DNA of 64,000 nucleotides. It comes from Coriobacteriaceae bacterium. Lineage in GTDB: Bacteria; Actinomycetota; Coriobacteriia; Coriobacteriales; Coriobacteriaceae. The stretch is from positions 2,294,001 through 2,358,000 of the forward strand of contig DAJPFV010000001.1 in NCBI GenBank assembly GCA_025993015.1. Reading direction: 5' to 3'. Shown here piece after piece: positions 43,708 to 51,654 of the stretch. Position 1 is the stretch's first letter. Each line of letters opens with the position of its first letter. A program made the translations under genes and the position numbers. Under the pieces are notes generated by a model. The model saw nothing but the letters and a program-made list of their open reading frames with translations, was not told the DNA's origin and made no database searches.

Positions 43708-44640
43708 CTAGCAGACCTGGCGAACCTCGATGTGCTTCTTATATTCGTCCACCTTGGCAAAATCACCCAGACCGGGGCACTCGACCACGTTGGCGCCAGT
43801 GGCCATCGAAAGGCGCAGGGCGTCCTCGACGCGCTCGGGGGCGTCGTGCCACACGGACAGGAAGGCAGCGAGCGAGGAATCGCCGGCGCACACAGTCGAC
43901 AGCAGCTTGACGTCGAAGGTGCGGTTGGCAAACCAGATATGCTCGCCGTTGGAGAAGTACGCACCGGCGCCACCAAGGGTCAGCAGCACGTTCTTGGCGC
44001 CCTTGGCGTGCAGCTCGGCCATAGCGCCCTTGACGGACTCGTCGCCACCACCGCTCACCTTGATGCCAAAGATGTCAAGCAGCTCGTCGTCATTGGGCTT
44101 GATCAGCAGTGGCTCCAGAGCAATGAGGTCTGCCAGCTGATGGCTCGAGATATCGAGCACGAACTCGGCGCCCTTTGCCTTCACGCGACGCAGGACCTCG
44201 GCCAAGAAGCCCTCGGAAGTGTTGGGAGGCAGCGAGCCGCTGATGACCAGGCAGGTCATGTCATCGAGCGAATCGATAAGTTCAAACATCTCCTGCTCGT
44301 TGGCCTCATTGATGGCGGCACCGGCATTGACCATGTTGTACTCGGTGTCGGGACCGGCGTTGAGGAACACATTGACGCGCGTAATACCGTCGGTCCACAC
44401 GGGCTTGACGGGCACGCCCAGGGCCTCGGCGCCCTTAACGATAAACTCACCCGAGAAGCCGGCGAAGAAACCCAGGATCGTGGTGTCGACACCATAGTGG
44501 TCAAGCGTAAACGAGACGTTGAGGCCCTTGCCGTTGGGCGTGTAGACGGCATTGCGGGTACGCGTGACGGTGTTGGCAGCAAGACCGTCGCAGGCGATGT
44601 TGTAGTCAATGGCGGGATTTGCAGTGAGCGTGTATATCAT
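43708..44640 (-). CDS. fruK: 1-phosphofructokinase-type PfkB kinase (paralogue 1)
   Basis: 310 aa from ATG 44640 (AAAGGA upstream). Phosphorylates fructose 1-phosphate (or tagatose 6-phosphate) with ATP. N-terminal YTLTANPAIDYN, NGKGLNVSFTLDHYG and SGSLPPN are typical of the 1-PFK subgroup. The catalytic loop reads STVCAGDSSLAAFL: the general-base Asp is kept but the first glycine of the usual GAGD is cysteine. Its neighbour upstream is a second paralogue with the same change. Own transcript end at 43646-43674. Confidence 0.9.
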   Translation of the reverse strand: MIYTLTANPAIDYNIACDGLAANTVTRTRNAVYTPNGKGLNVSFTLDHYGVDTTILGFFAGFSGEFIVKGAEALGVPVKPVWTDGITRVNVFLNAGPDTEYNMVNAGAAINEANEQEMFELIDSLDDMTCLVISGSLPPNTSEGFLAEVLRRVKAKGAEFVLDISSHQLADLIALEPLLIKPNDDELLDIFGIKVSGGGDESVKGAMAELHAKGAKNVLLTLGGAGAYFSNGEHIWFANRTFDVKLLSTVCAGDSSLAAFLSVWHDAPERVEDALRLSMATGANVVECPGLGDFAKVDEYKKHIEVRQVC

Positions 44641-44767
44641 GAATGTTCCTTTCACGAAGCAACGTGTTAATGAAAGTATATTCCACGCATCGGTAAAAGG
44701 CTAGGACAACTCGGTGAACGGTGTGGAAGCGATGAAGTACGGCAGGACATCTCTCCCCTATGACGGA

Positions 44768-44800
44768 ACAAAAAGGCGCCCTGGCCGAAACCGGGGCGCC
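44768..44800 (-). terminator. Rho-independent terminator between the two fruK genes
   Basis: Minus-strand stem GGCGCCCCGG/CCAGGGCGCC (44775-44800), loop TTTCGG, followed by TTTTTGTTC. Confidence 0.88.
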
Positions 44801-44828
44801 GCATGCGCACGAATATGTCGCGTTTCGA

Positions 44829-45761
44829 TTACTGACGATCGAGCTTGCGGACAGCAACGCGCTTGCTGTACTCGTCAACGTGACCAAAGTCGCCAATGCC
44901 GACGGACTCGGCAACGTTGGCGCCGGTGGCCATAGCGAGCTTCATGGCCTCCTCGACGTTGTCGCGATCCCTGTACCACTTGTGCAGGAACGCAGCGAGG
45001 GTGCAGTCGCCGGCGCAGACGGAAGAGACCAGCTTGATGTTGAACTCACGCTTGGCGTACCAGATGTCCTCGCCGTTGGAGAAGTAAGCGTCGCCGCGGC
45101 TACCACGGGTGAGCAGCACGTTCTGAACGCCAGCGTCGTGAGCCATCTTCATGGCGACACGAACCTCGTCGTCGGTGTCGACCGGCACGCCGAAGATGGC
45201 CTTCATCTCGTGATGGTTCGGCTTGATGAGAAGCGGCTTCTTGTGAGCGAGCTCCTTGAGCTTGTCGGAGGACAGGTCCAGGACGACGTCGGCGCCACGA
45301 GCCTGAGCGTGCTCCATGACCTGAGCCAGGAAGTCGGGCGTAGCTTTGGGAGGCACGGAGCCGGAGACGATCAGGCACTCAAGATCGCCCGCGGTGTCCA
45401 GGATGTTGTAGAGCTCCTCCTGGTGCTGCGGCGTGATCGGAGCACCCGGGTTCAGGATGCCGTACTCGTGCTGGCCATCGTTGACGTAGGTGTTAATGCG
45501 CGTGATACCGTCGGTCCAGACCGGGCGGCAGAGGCAACCCAGGTTCATGACCTCCTCAACGATGAACTTGCCCGTGAAGCCAGCAAAGAAGCCGAGTGCG
45601 ACGGTGTCAACGCCCATCTTCTTAAAGGCGAAGGACACGTCAAGGCCCTTGCCGTTAGCCGTGTAGCTGGCCGAGCCGGTGCGGACGTTCTCATCGGGCT
45701 CGAGCGGAGAGCTCGAAACCGTCATGTCGACAGCCGGGTTAGCGGTTAGCGTGTAGAACAT
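44829..45761 (-). CDS. fruK: 1-phosphofructokinase-type PfkB kinase (paralogue 2)
   Basis: 310 aa, the same length as paralogue 1 and alignable end to end (FYTLTANPAVD, NGKGLDVSFAFKKMGVDT, VWTDGITRIN, SGSVPPKAT). The ATP/active-site loop is SSVCAGDCTLAAFL, again with CAGD. The two copies clearly arose by tandem duplication and are separated by a terminator, so they can be expressed at different levels. The neighbouring ptsI-ptsH-EII genes place both in PTS sugar use; which one acts on fructose 1-phosphate is not decidable here. Confidence 0.9.
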   Translation of the reverse strand: MFYTLTANPAVDMTVSSSPLEPDENVRTGSASYTANGKGLDVSFAFKKMGVDTVALGFFAGFTGKFIVEEVMNLGCLCRPVWTDGITRINTYVNDGQHEYGILNPGAPITPQHQEELYNILDTAGDLECLIVSGSVPPKATPDFLAQVMEHAQARGADVVLDLSSDKLKELAHKKPLLIKPNHHEMKAIFGVPVDTDDEVRVAMKMAHDAGVQNVLLTRGSRGDAYFSNGEDIWYAKREFNIKLVSSVCAGDCTLAAFLHKWYRDRDNVEEAMKLAMATGANVAESVGIGDFGHVDEYSKRVAVRKLDRQ

Positions 45762-45788
45762 TTACAGTACCCCCTGTATATGTGAGGG

Positions 45789-45818
45789 CCGCGTGGCCGG
45801 CCCATTCCAACCACGCGG
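45789..45818 (-). terminator. Hairpin between ptsI and fruK paralogue 2
   Basis: Stem CCGCGTGG/CCACGCGG (45789-45796 with 45811-45818) without a T-run on the minus strand; a weak terminator or processing site. Confidence 0.4.
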
Positions 45819-45835
45819 TTACCTCTGATACCAAA

Positions 45836-47545
45836 TTAGCGAGCTGCGGACTCGAGCAGTGCCTTGACCTCGGCTGCGGTGTTGCAGGCGAGCGCCTTCT
45901 CGGCGAGCTCGTCGCACTCGGCCTTGGTCCACTGGCTGATGGTCTTGCGGGCGCGCAGGATAGAAGGAGCGCTCATCGAGAACTCCTCCAGGCCCCAGCT
46001 GATCAGCAGCGGCTCGAGCAGCGGATCGGCAGCGGCTTCGCCGCACATACCGACCATGATGCCGGCCTTCACGCCGCTCTCGATGATGTTCTTGAGCGAG
46101 CGGAGCACGGCGGGATAGTAAACCTGGTACAGGTTGGAGATGGTGTCGTTACCACGGTCGGCGCACATGGTGTAACCGATCAGGTCGTTGGTTCCGATGG
46201 AGAAGAAGTCGGCGACCTCGGCAAGACGGTCTGCGAGCAGCGAAGCGGCGGGCGTCTCGACCATGATGCCGACCTCGATGTTCTCGTTGAACTTGCGACC
46301 CTCTTCGGTCAGCTCGGCCTTGCACTGCTCGACGAGCTCCTTGACAGCCAAGACCTCCTCGACGCAGGTGACGAGCGGGATCATGATCTTGACGTCACCG
46401 AAGGCGCTAGCGCGCAGCAGAGCGCGGAGCTGGACCTTGTACTGGTCGGGATTGGCCAGGCAGTAACGCACGGCGCGGAAGCCCATGAAGGGGTTATCTT
46501 CCTTGACCATGTGCAGATACGGAATCTCCTTGTCGCCGCCAACATCGAGCGTGCGGATGATGACCGGAGCACCCTTGAGCGCGCTGGCGACCTTACGGTA
46601 GGCGTTGAACTGCTCCTCCTCGGAAGGAAGCTCAGCAGAGTCCATGAACAGGAACTCGGAGCGGAACAGACCGATGGCCTCGGCGTCGTGATCGAGCGCG
46701 TTGGGCACGTCATCGGGGTTACCGATGTTGCAGGCGATGATCTTCTTGATGCCATCGGCAGTCACGGACGGCTTGCCGCGGAAGGCCTCGAGGGCTGCCT
46801 TCTCGGCAGCGAAGGCCTCGGCCTTGGCGGTGTATGCGGCGAGCGTCTCCTCGTCGGGATCGGCCTCAACGATACCCTTGCCACCGTCGACGACAACGGT
46901 CATACCGTTGCGCAGCGCGGTGCAGCTATTGGAAACCGAAAGGACAGCCGGGATCTCGAGGGCGCGCGCAATAATCGCGGAGTGCGACGTGCGACCACCG
47001 GTCTCGGTGACGATACCGGCAACGTGGGCCTTATCGATCGTGGCGGTCATGGACGGCGTGAGGTCGTGAACGACAACGACAGTATTCTCGGGCAGGACGG
47101 AGAGGTCGACGACCTCCTTGCCCAGCAGCTCGGCCAGAATACCGGTGCGGATGTCGGCGATGTCGGCCGCGCGCAGACGAAACATCTCGTCGTCCATGGA
47201 CAGGAACATGTTCTCGAACATGGTCGAGGTGTCCATGAGCGCCTGCTCGGCGCAGGTACCGCCGTCAATGGCGGCGTTGATGGCGTCGGTCATGCCCGGG
47301 TCCTGAGCCAGGACAATGTGTCCGCTCATGATCTCGGCCTCGGCCTCGCCCACCGTCTCCTTCATGTGGTCGGCCTGAGCCTGGGTCTTCTCGCAGAAGA
47401 CCGAAAGAGCGGACTGATAGCGCTCCTTCTCTGCTGCCGAATCGGCAACCTCGTGCGGCTCAAACGTCAAGTCGGGATCGACGGCGACCATGACGGTGCC
47501 GATACCGATGCCCTCGGAAGCGTTGACTCCCTGATACATTCCCAT
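45836..47545 (-). CDS. ptsI: Phosphoenolpyruvate-protein phosphotransferase (PTS enzyme I)
   Basis: 569 aa from ATG 47545 (an ATG six bases further in is equally possible). Takes the phosphoryl group from PEP and passes it to HPr. Phospho-histidine His188 in GGRTSHSAIIAR; the PEP-binding barrel shows IGLFRSEFLFMD, the FFSIGTNDLIGYTMCADRG stretch (from about residue 432) and the catalytic cysteine in GMCGEAAAD. Normal length. Separated from ptsH upstream by a hairpin terminator, unlike the tight ptsHI operons of many firmicutes. Confidence 0.96.
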   Translation of the reverse strand: MGMYQGVNASEGIGIGTVMVAVDPDLTFEPHEVADSAAEKERYQSALSVFCEKTQAQADHMKETVGEAEAEIMSGHIVLAQDPGMTDAINAAIDGGTCAEQALMDTSTMFENMFLSMDDEMFRLRAADIADIRTGILAELLGKEVVDLSVLPENTVVVVHDLTPSMTATIDKAHVAGIVTETGGRTSHSAIIARALEIPAVLSVSNSCTALRNGMTVVVDGGKGIVEADPDEETLAAYTAKAEAFAAEKAALEAFRGKPSVTADGIKKIIACNIGNPDDVPNALDHDAEAIGLFRSEFLFMDSAELPSEEEQFNAYRKVASALKGAPVIIRTLDVGGDKEIPYLHMVKEDNPFMGFRAVRYCLANPDQYKVQLRALLRASAFGDVKIMIPLVTCVEEVLAVKELVEQCKAELTEEGRKFNENIEVGIMVETPAASLLADRLAEVADFFSIGTNDLIGYTMCADRGNDTISNLYQVYYPAVLRSLKNIIESGVKAGIMVGMCGEAAADPLLEPLLISWGLEEFSMSAPSILRARKTISQWTKAECDELAEKALACNTAAEVKALLESAAR

Positions 47546-47590
47546 TCCTCTCTCCGTGTCATGTGATAAAGCGTTTTGCCATATCCATGA

Positions 47591-47627
47591 CAAAAGAGCG
47601 CAGCTACCTTACAACAGGTCACTGCGC
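47591..47627 (-). terminator. Terminator/attenuator between ptsH and ptsI
   Basis: Minus-strand stem GCGCAG/CTGCGC (47622-47627 with 47598-47603) followed by CTCTTTTG. Short stem, large loop; probably partial, letting some transcripts into ptsI. Confidence 0.55.
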
Positions 47628-47672
47628 CCCCAAATATGAACTTAGTTGTTCAACATGCGACCCGTTTGAGTT

Positions 47673-47936
47673 CTACTCGCCAAGACCGCTCTTGATGAGC
47701 TCAATGGCAGCAGCCAGAGCCTCGGCCTCGTCAGCGCCGTCGCACTTGACCTCGACCTCAGTGCCGCAGGGGATACCAGCAGCCATGAGGGCCATCGGGG
47801 ACTTGCCGTTGACCTCCTTCTCGGGGGTAACGACCGTCACGTCACAGGCGTACTTGCCCATGGTGGAGGCGAACAGACCAGCCGGACGCATGTGCAGACC
47901 CTGAGGATTAACGAGGGTAGCCTTCTCAGAAACCAT
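47673..47936 (-). CDS. ptsH: PTS phosphocarrier protein HPr
   Basis: 87 aa from ATG 47936 (AAGGAG upstream). The active-site His15 is in GLHMRPAG and Ser46 in NGKSPMAL, the site that HPr kinase phosphorylates in firmicutes; no HPr kinase gene is in the window. Receives phosphate from enzyme I and donates it to the EIIA domain encoded upstream. Flanked by terminators on both sides. Confidence 0.95.
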   Translation of the reverse strand: MVSEKATLVNPQGLHMRPAGLFASTMGKYACDVTVVTPEKEVNGKSPMALMAAGIPCGTEVEVKCDGADEAEALAAAIELIKSGLGE

Positions 47937-48077
47937 AGTTGACTCCTTTTTGTGTTTAACCCCTGTCATGCATGTGGCAGGAGTCAGATTCACGACGTTG
48001 TTTATATTAACTCACATCAAACGGTTTTTCATTATGTTTCCCACGAATTGTTGGACAGATGTCGTTCCTGTACGCTT

Positions 48078-48198
48078 GCCCGCCGGGCGGGGCGGTTAAG
48101 TTTGCTGCTCTACAGTCCTGCGCAAGACGAAAAGCACATTAATTGCTTTCCTTTGCGTGCGGAACTCGCGACAAACTTAACCGCCCCGCCCGGCGGGC
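48078..48198. repeat. Long inverted repeat (family D) upstream of ptsH
   Basis: Perfect 26-base arms at 48078-48103 and 48173-48198 with a 69-base unrelated centre. The gap 47937-48461 between ptsH and the EII gene holds this element, the family C copy at 48306-48378 and the EII terminator, and no protein gene was found in it. Confidence 0.85.
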
Positions 48199-48305
48199 GA
48201 GCTGCGGAAACTCGGTCGGTCCAGAGCAATATCGGCGGAACGGAATTCTGGCTGAGGATCTGTTCGCGACAAAGACTCGACAGGCGGCCCTCTCTATGCC
48301 CTTTT

Positions 48306-48378
48306 ATAAGTTGCGGTTAAATAGGGACTGAATTTGGGGTTGAACCGTTTAAACAGTCCCTATTTCACCGCAACTTAT
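48306..48378. repeat. Inverted repeat (family C), copy 2
   Basis: 25-base arms (48306-48330 and 48354-48378) with one mismatch. The arm sequence is the same as that of the copy at 15083-15150, over 33 kb away; the central parts differ. Confidence 0.85.
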
Positions 48379-48387
48379 GGGAGGGAT

Positions 48388-48426
48388 AGAAAAAAGGCGG
48401 AGGCCCTGGAGAGGGACTCCGCCTTA
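48388..48426 (-). terminator. Rho-independent terminator after the fructose EII gene
   Basis: Perfect 9-bp stem AAGGCGGAG/CTCCGCCTT (48394-48402 with 48417-48425), followed on the minus strand by TTTTCT. Confidence 0.9.
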
Positions 48427-48461
48427 TATACAGGGGGCGATGTTATTCGCGAGCTGGTGGA

Positions 48462-50465
48462 TTAGACCAGGCGGGCGTTGATCGTCTTGGCGATCTCGGC
48501 GGCGTCGGTGGAACCCTTGACGGTGGCACGGAAGTCCTCGTCCATAAGCGCCTCGGCGACCTTGGACAGGATCTTGAGGTGCGTGGTTCCAGCCTGAGCG
48601 CCCGGGATGAGCAGGGCGATGGCAACGTTGACGGGAGCGCCGTCCATGGTGTCCCAACCGGTCACGCCGGACTCGTCCTTGACGACGATGACGGCAGCCT
48701 CGGTAATGGCGTCGGACTTGGCATGCGGGATGGCGAAGCCCTCCATCATGCCCGTGGTGCCCTCGGCCTCGCGGGCCAGGAAGGCGTTCATCACGGCGTC
48801 GGCGTCGCTGGCGATACCGGCCTTGACAGCCTGGTTGGAAACGAAGCTCAGAGCCTCGTCACGAGAAGCGAAGTCCTCGGCGACAAAGACGTTCTCGACC
48901 TTCACGAAGTCAGCAGCCTCGGCCTTGGGGGCCTCGACGGCAGCGGCCTTGGGGGCCTCAACCGGCTTGGTTGCAGGAGCGGGCTTCTGGTTCTTCTCGA
49001 AGTCGTACTTCTTGAAAGCCACGAACAGGATGCCACCGACCACGGCGCCGATGAGGATCGCGAGGACCCACAGCGGACCGTTCTCGACAACGGGCAGGAC
49101 CAGGAAGCCGCCGTGAGGCGCCGGATCGTGAACGTTGAAGAAGATGGTCAAGATGGAAGCGATGGAAGAACCGAGCATCATGATGGGCATAACGGGCCAG
49201 ATGTTCTTGGTCATGAACGGAATGGCGCCCTCGGTGATGTGGGTGCAACCAAGGATGAGGTTGACGATACCGGCGTCATGATCCTCCTGGCTGAAGTACT
49301 TCTTGCCGACAACGACGGCGAAGGTGGTGATCAGCGGCGGAACGATGCAAGCGGCGGAGACGGCAGCCATGAAGTTGGTGCCGAAGTTGTAGGTCTCGGT
49401 GCCGACGCCAGCTTCGAGAGCGGTACCGAGCAGGAAGGTGCCAGTAGCGTAAGCAGCCTTGTTGACCGGGCCGCCCATATCAAAGGCGCACATGCAGCCG
49501 ATGGCCAGGCCAAGGATCACCGGACCGGAGTTACCGAGGCTCTGCAGGAAATCCATCATGCCCTGGTTAATGGCAGCCATGGGGCCGGAAATACCAAGCA
49601 TGACCAGACCGACGATGGCGGTAGAGCACAGCGGATACAGGAAGATTGCCTTCAGGCCATTAAGGCTCGCAGGAATTTTAGAGAAAACCTTCTCGAGCAG
49701 CAGGATGACATAGCCAGCGAGGAAGCCGCCGACGATGCCGCCTAGGAAGCCAAAGCCCACACCTGCGCCACCGGCGTCGATCATGCCGGTATCGGCGTTA
49801 ACAGGCAAGCCCTGGATGGCAATCATACCGGCGACGAAACCGGGGACGAGCGCCGGGCGCTTGCCGATGGACTCGGCGATGTAAGCGGAGAGCACCGGAA
49901 CCATGAGGTTCATGGCGATACCGCCGATAATCTTGAGCATCGCGGCAAAGCTGTTGTAGTCGGCAGCCGTCGAATCAAAGGACGTGATGCCCCACAGGAA
50001 CGAAATGGCGGTCAGAACACCACCGGCAACGACGAAGACCAGCATGTGGCTGACGCCGTTCATGAGGTGCTTGTAGATGACGTGGCCGATGGACTCCTTC
50101 TCCTCGACCTCGTCCTCGACATCGGCGGCAGCGGCAACCGTGTCGTCGCCCTTGGCGGCGAGCGCGCGGTCGATCAGCTTACCAGCAGCCTCGACAGACA
50201 GGGCCTTGGAAACACCAACGGAAACCATGGGCTTACCGGCGAAACGCTCAGCCTGGACATCCTTATCGGCTGCGACGACGACGGCCTTGGCACCGGCGAT
50301 CTCGCTCTTGGTGAGCTCGTTCTCGACACCGACCTGGCCATGAGTCTCGACCTTAATGGTCAGACCGCGCTCGGCAGCTGCCTTCTCCAGCGCCTCCTTC
50401 GCCATGAAGGTGTGCGCAATGCCGGTCGGGCAACCGGTCGCGGCGATGATGTCAAACTTAGCCAT
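48462..50465 (-). CDS. fruA: PTS fructose-type permease, EIIB-EIIC-EIIA fusion
   Basis: 667 aa from ATG 50465 (AAGGAGGG upstream). Order of domains: EIIB (1-100) with phospho-cysteine Cys12 in ATGCPTGIAHT; a membrane EIIC (about 125-490) with eight or more helices; a Pro/Ala-Lys-Glu linker (about 495-520); EIIA (about 525-667) with the phospho-histidine in GFAIPHAKSD. Imports fructose as fructose 1-phosphate, the substrate of the FruK kinases downstream. The order B-C-A differs from the common A-B-C arrangement. The divergent RpiR-type gene is a likely regulator. Confidence 0.93.
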   Translation of the reverse strand: MAKFDIIAATGCPTGIAHTFMAKEALEKAAAERGLTIKVETHGQVGVENELTKSEIAGAKAVVVAADKDVQAERFAGKPMVSVGVSKALSVEAAGKLIDRALAAKGDDTVAAAADVEDEVEEKESIGHVIYKHLMNGVSHMLVFVVAGGVLTAISFLWGITSFDSTAADYNSFAAMLKIIGGIAMNLMVPVLSAYIAESIGKRPALVPGFVAGMIAIQGLPVNADTGMIDAGGAGVGFGFLGGIVGGFLAGYVILLLEKVFSKIPASLNGLKAIFLYPLCSTAIVGLVMLGISGPMAAINQGMMDFLQSLGNSGPVILGLAIGCMCAFDMGGPVNKAAYATGTFLLGTALEAGVGTETYNFGTNFMAAVSAACIVPPLITTFAVVVGKKYFSQEDHDAGIVNLILGCTHITEGAIPFMTKNIWPVMPIMMLGSSIASILTIFFNVHDPAPHGGFLVLPVVENGPLWVLAILIGAVVGGILFVAFKKYDFEKNQKPAPATKPVEAPKAAAVEAPKAEAADFVKVENVFVAEDFASRDEALSFVSNQAVKAGIASDADAVMNAFLAREAEGTTGMMEGFAIPHAKSDAITEAAVIVVKDESGVTGWDTMDGAPVNVAIALLIPGAQAGTTHLKILSKVAEALMDEDFRATVKGSTDAAEIAKTINARLV

Positions 50466-50592
50466 GTGTCCCTCCTTCTTGAGTACAGCGCCCGCGGGCG
50501 CTCCCCTACACGCGCTTCGATGCGCGTTTTTCCACAACTGAAAGATACCAACCTACCGTCCGCGTGAGAAGAGACAAGGCGCAATTCTCCGG

Positions 50593-50635
50593 TGAAAGGT
50601 TCTTTCATAACCGTAAACGGCAAGTGAAAGTTTAC
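50593..50635. promoter_or_regulatory. Candidate operators in the fruA-rpiR divergent region
   Basis: Two small dyads: TGAAAG-GTT-CTTTCA (50593-50607) and GTAAAC...GTTTAC (50613-50635). Both lie between the divergent start codons in a 272-base gap that is otherwise AT-richer than its surroundings. They are plausible binding sites for the neighbouring regulator but not matched to a known consensus. Confidence 0.35.
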
Positions 50636-50737
50636 CATCAACACTTGAAACGGCAAGGTGTATCTTGTAATTGAAAATGCCCGTATACTATGGCATTGCA
50701 AATCAAGTTAGATTTTCATGCCAACCAGGAGCCATCC

Positions 50738-51595
50738 ATGACCGATAGTAGCAAAAGCGCACTTTCCCTCATTAGTACCCACCAGGGATACAGCGAGTCC
50801 GAGCAGCGCATTGTCGACTATATATTGGAGCACCAGTCCGAGGCGCCACGCCTCACGGCGGCTCAGCTCTCGCGCGCTGCCGCCACGTCCGAGGCGACCG
50901 TTTCGCGTTTCTGCCGCAAGCTGGGCTTTGGCAGCTTCCGCAGCTTTCAGTTTTCGTTGGCGCGCGACTTAGAGAGTCAGCGCAACGAGGGCCTGACCGA
51001 CGAGGTCTCGCTCGACAACATGGAGCAGAGCCTTAAAAATATCCTCGCCGCCAAGGTGAGTGAGCTTAATGCGACCATCGACGGCATTGATCACGACACG
51101 TTGGCCGCAGTTGTACACGCGCTTAAGAATGCCGGCGTTATTGAGTTTGCGGCCGTAGGCAACACCAACGCCGTCGCGCTCGACGCGACGTTCAAGTTCT
51201 CGCAGCTGGGCCTTCGTTGCATGGCAAGCACCATCAGCGAGACCTCGATTGGTTTTGCGCTCACGCTGCGCCCCGGTGACGTTATCGTGCTGATCTCAAA
51301 CTCCGGCAAGTCGCGCCGTCTGAATCGCATGGCAAAAGCGGCTCGCGACTGCGGCGCAACCGTAGTCGTCATCAGCAGCGACAGCAAATCCCCGCTCGCG
51401 CGCCTGGCAGACTACACCTTTAATACCGTCAACCACGAAGCACTACTGACAACGGGCGACTTCGCGTTCTCCAAGATGAGCGCCACGATGATCATCGAGG
51501 TCATCTACAACTTCCTGCTGCCCGAAATCGAAGACGCACGCGAGCATATCAGCTACTACGAAGAGCTCATCCAGCCGGATAAGGTTGTGGAGTAA
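50738..51595 (+). CDS. RpiR/MurR-family transcriptional regulator with SIS domain
   Basis: 285 aa from ATG 50738 (AGGAG upstream); the frame from 50690 has no ribosome-binding site. The N-terminal RpiR helix-turn-helix (about 5-80) contains LSRAAATSEATVSRFCRKLGF. The SIS sugar-phosphate-binding domain (about 115-250) contains FAAVGNTNAVALDATFKF and LISNSGKSRRLNRMAKAA. Transcribed away from the fructose PTS gene, so it probably senses fructose 1-phosphate or a related ester and controls that gene and itself. Confidence 0.9.
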   Translation: MTDSSKSALSLISTHQGYSESEQRIVDYILEHQSEAPRLTAAQLSRAAATSEATVSRFCRKLGFGSFRSFQFSLARDLESQRNEGLTDEVSLDNMEQSLKNILAAKVSELNATIDGIDHDTLAAVVHALKNAGVIEFAAVGNTNAVALDATFKFSQLGLRCMASTISETSIGFALTLRPGDVIVLISNSGKSRRLNRMAKAARDCGATVVVISSDSKSPLARLADYTFNTVNHEALLTTGDFAFSKMSATMIIEVIYNFLLPEIEDAREHISYYEELIQPDKVVE

Positions 51596-51603
51596 AACGC
51601 GTA

Positions 51604-51636
51604 GTGGGACAAAAATTTCAGTCTATTTTGTCCCAC
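51604..51636. terminator. Bidirectional terminator between rpiR-type gene and recN
   Basis: Perfect 11-bp stem GTGGGACAAAA/TTTTGTCCCAC (51604-51614 with 51626-51636). The T-rich right half serves the plus strand; the A-rich left half gives Ts on the minus strand. It lies between the converging rpiR-type gene and recN. Confidence 0.7.
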
Positions 51637-51654
51637 CAACACCGCTGATACGAC

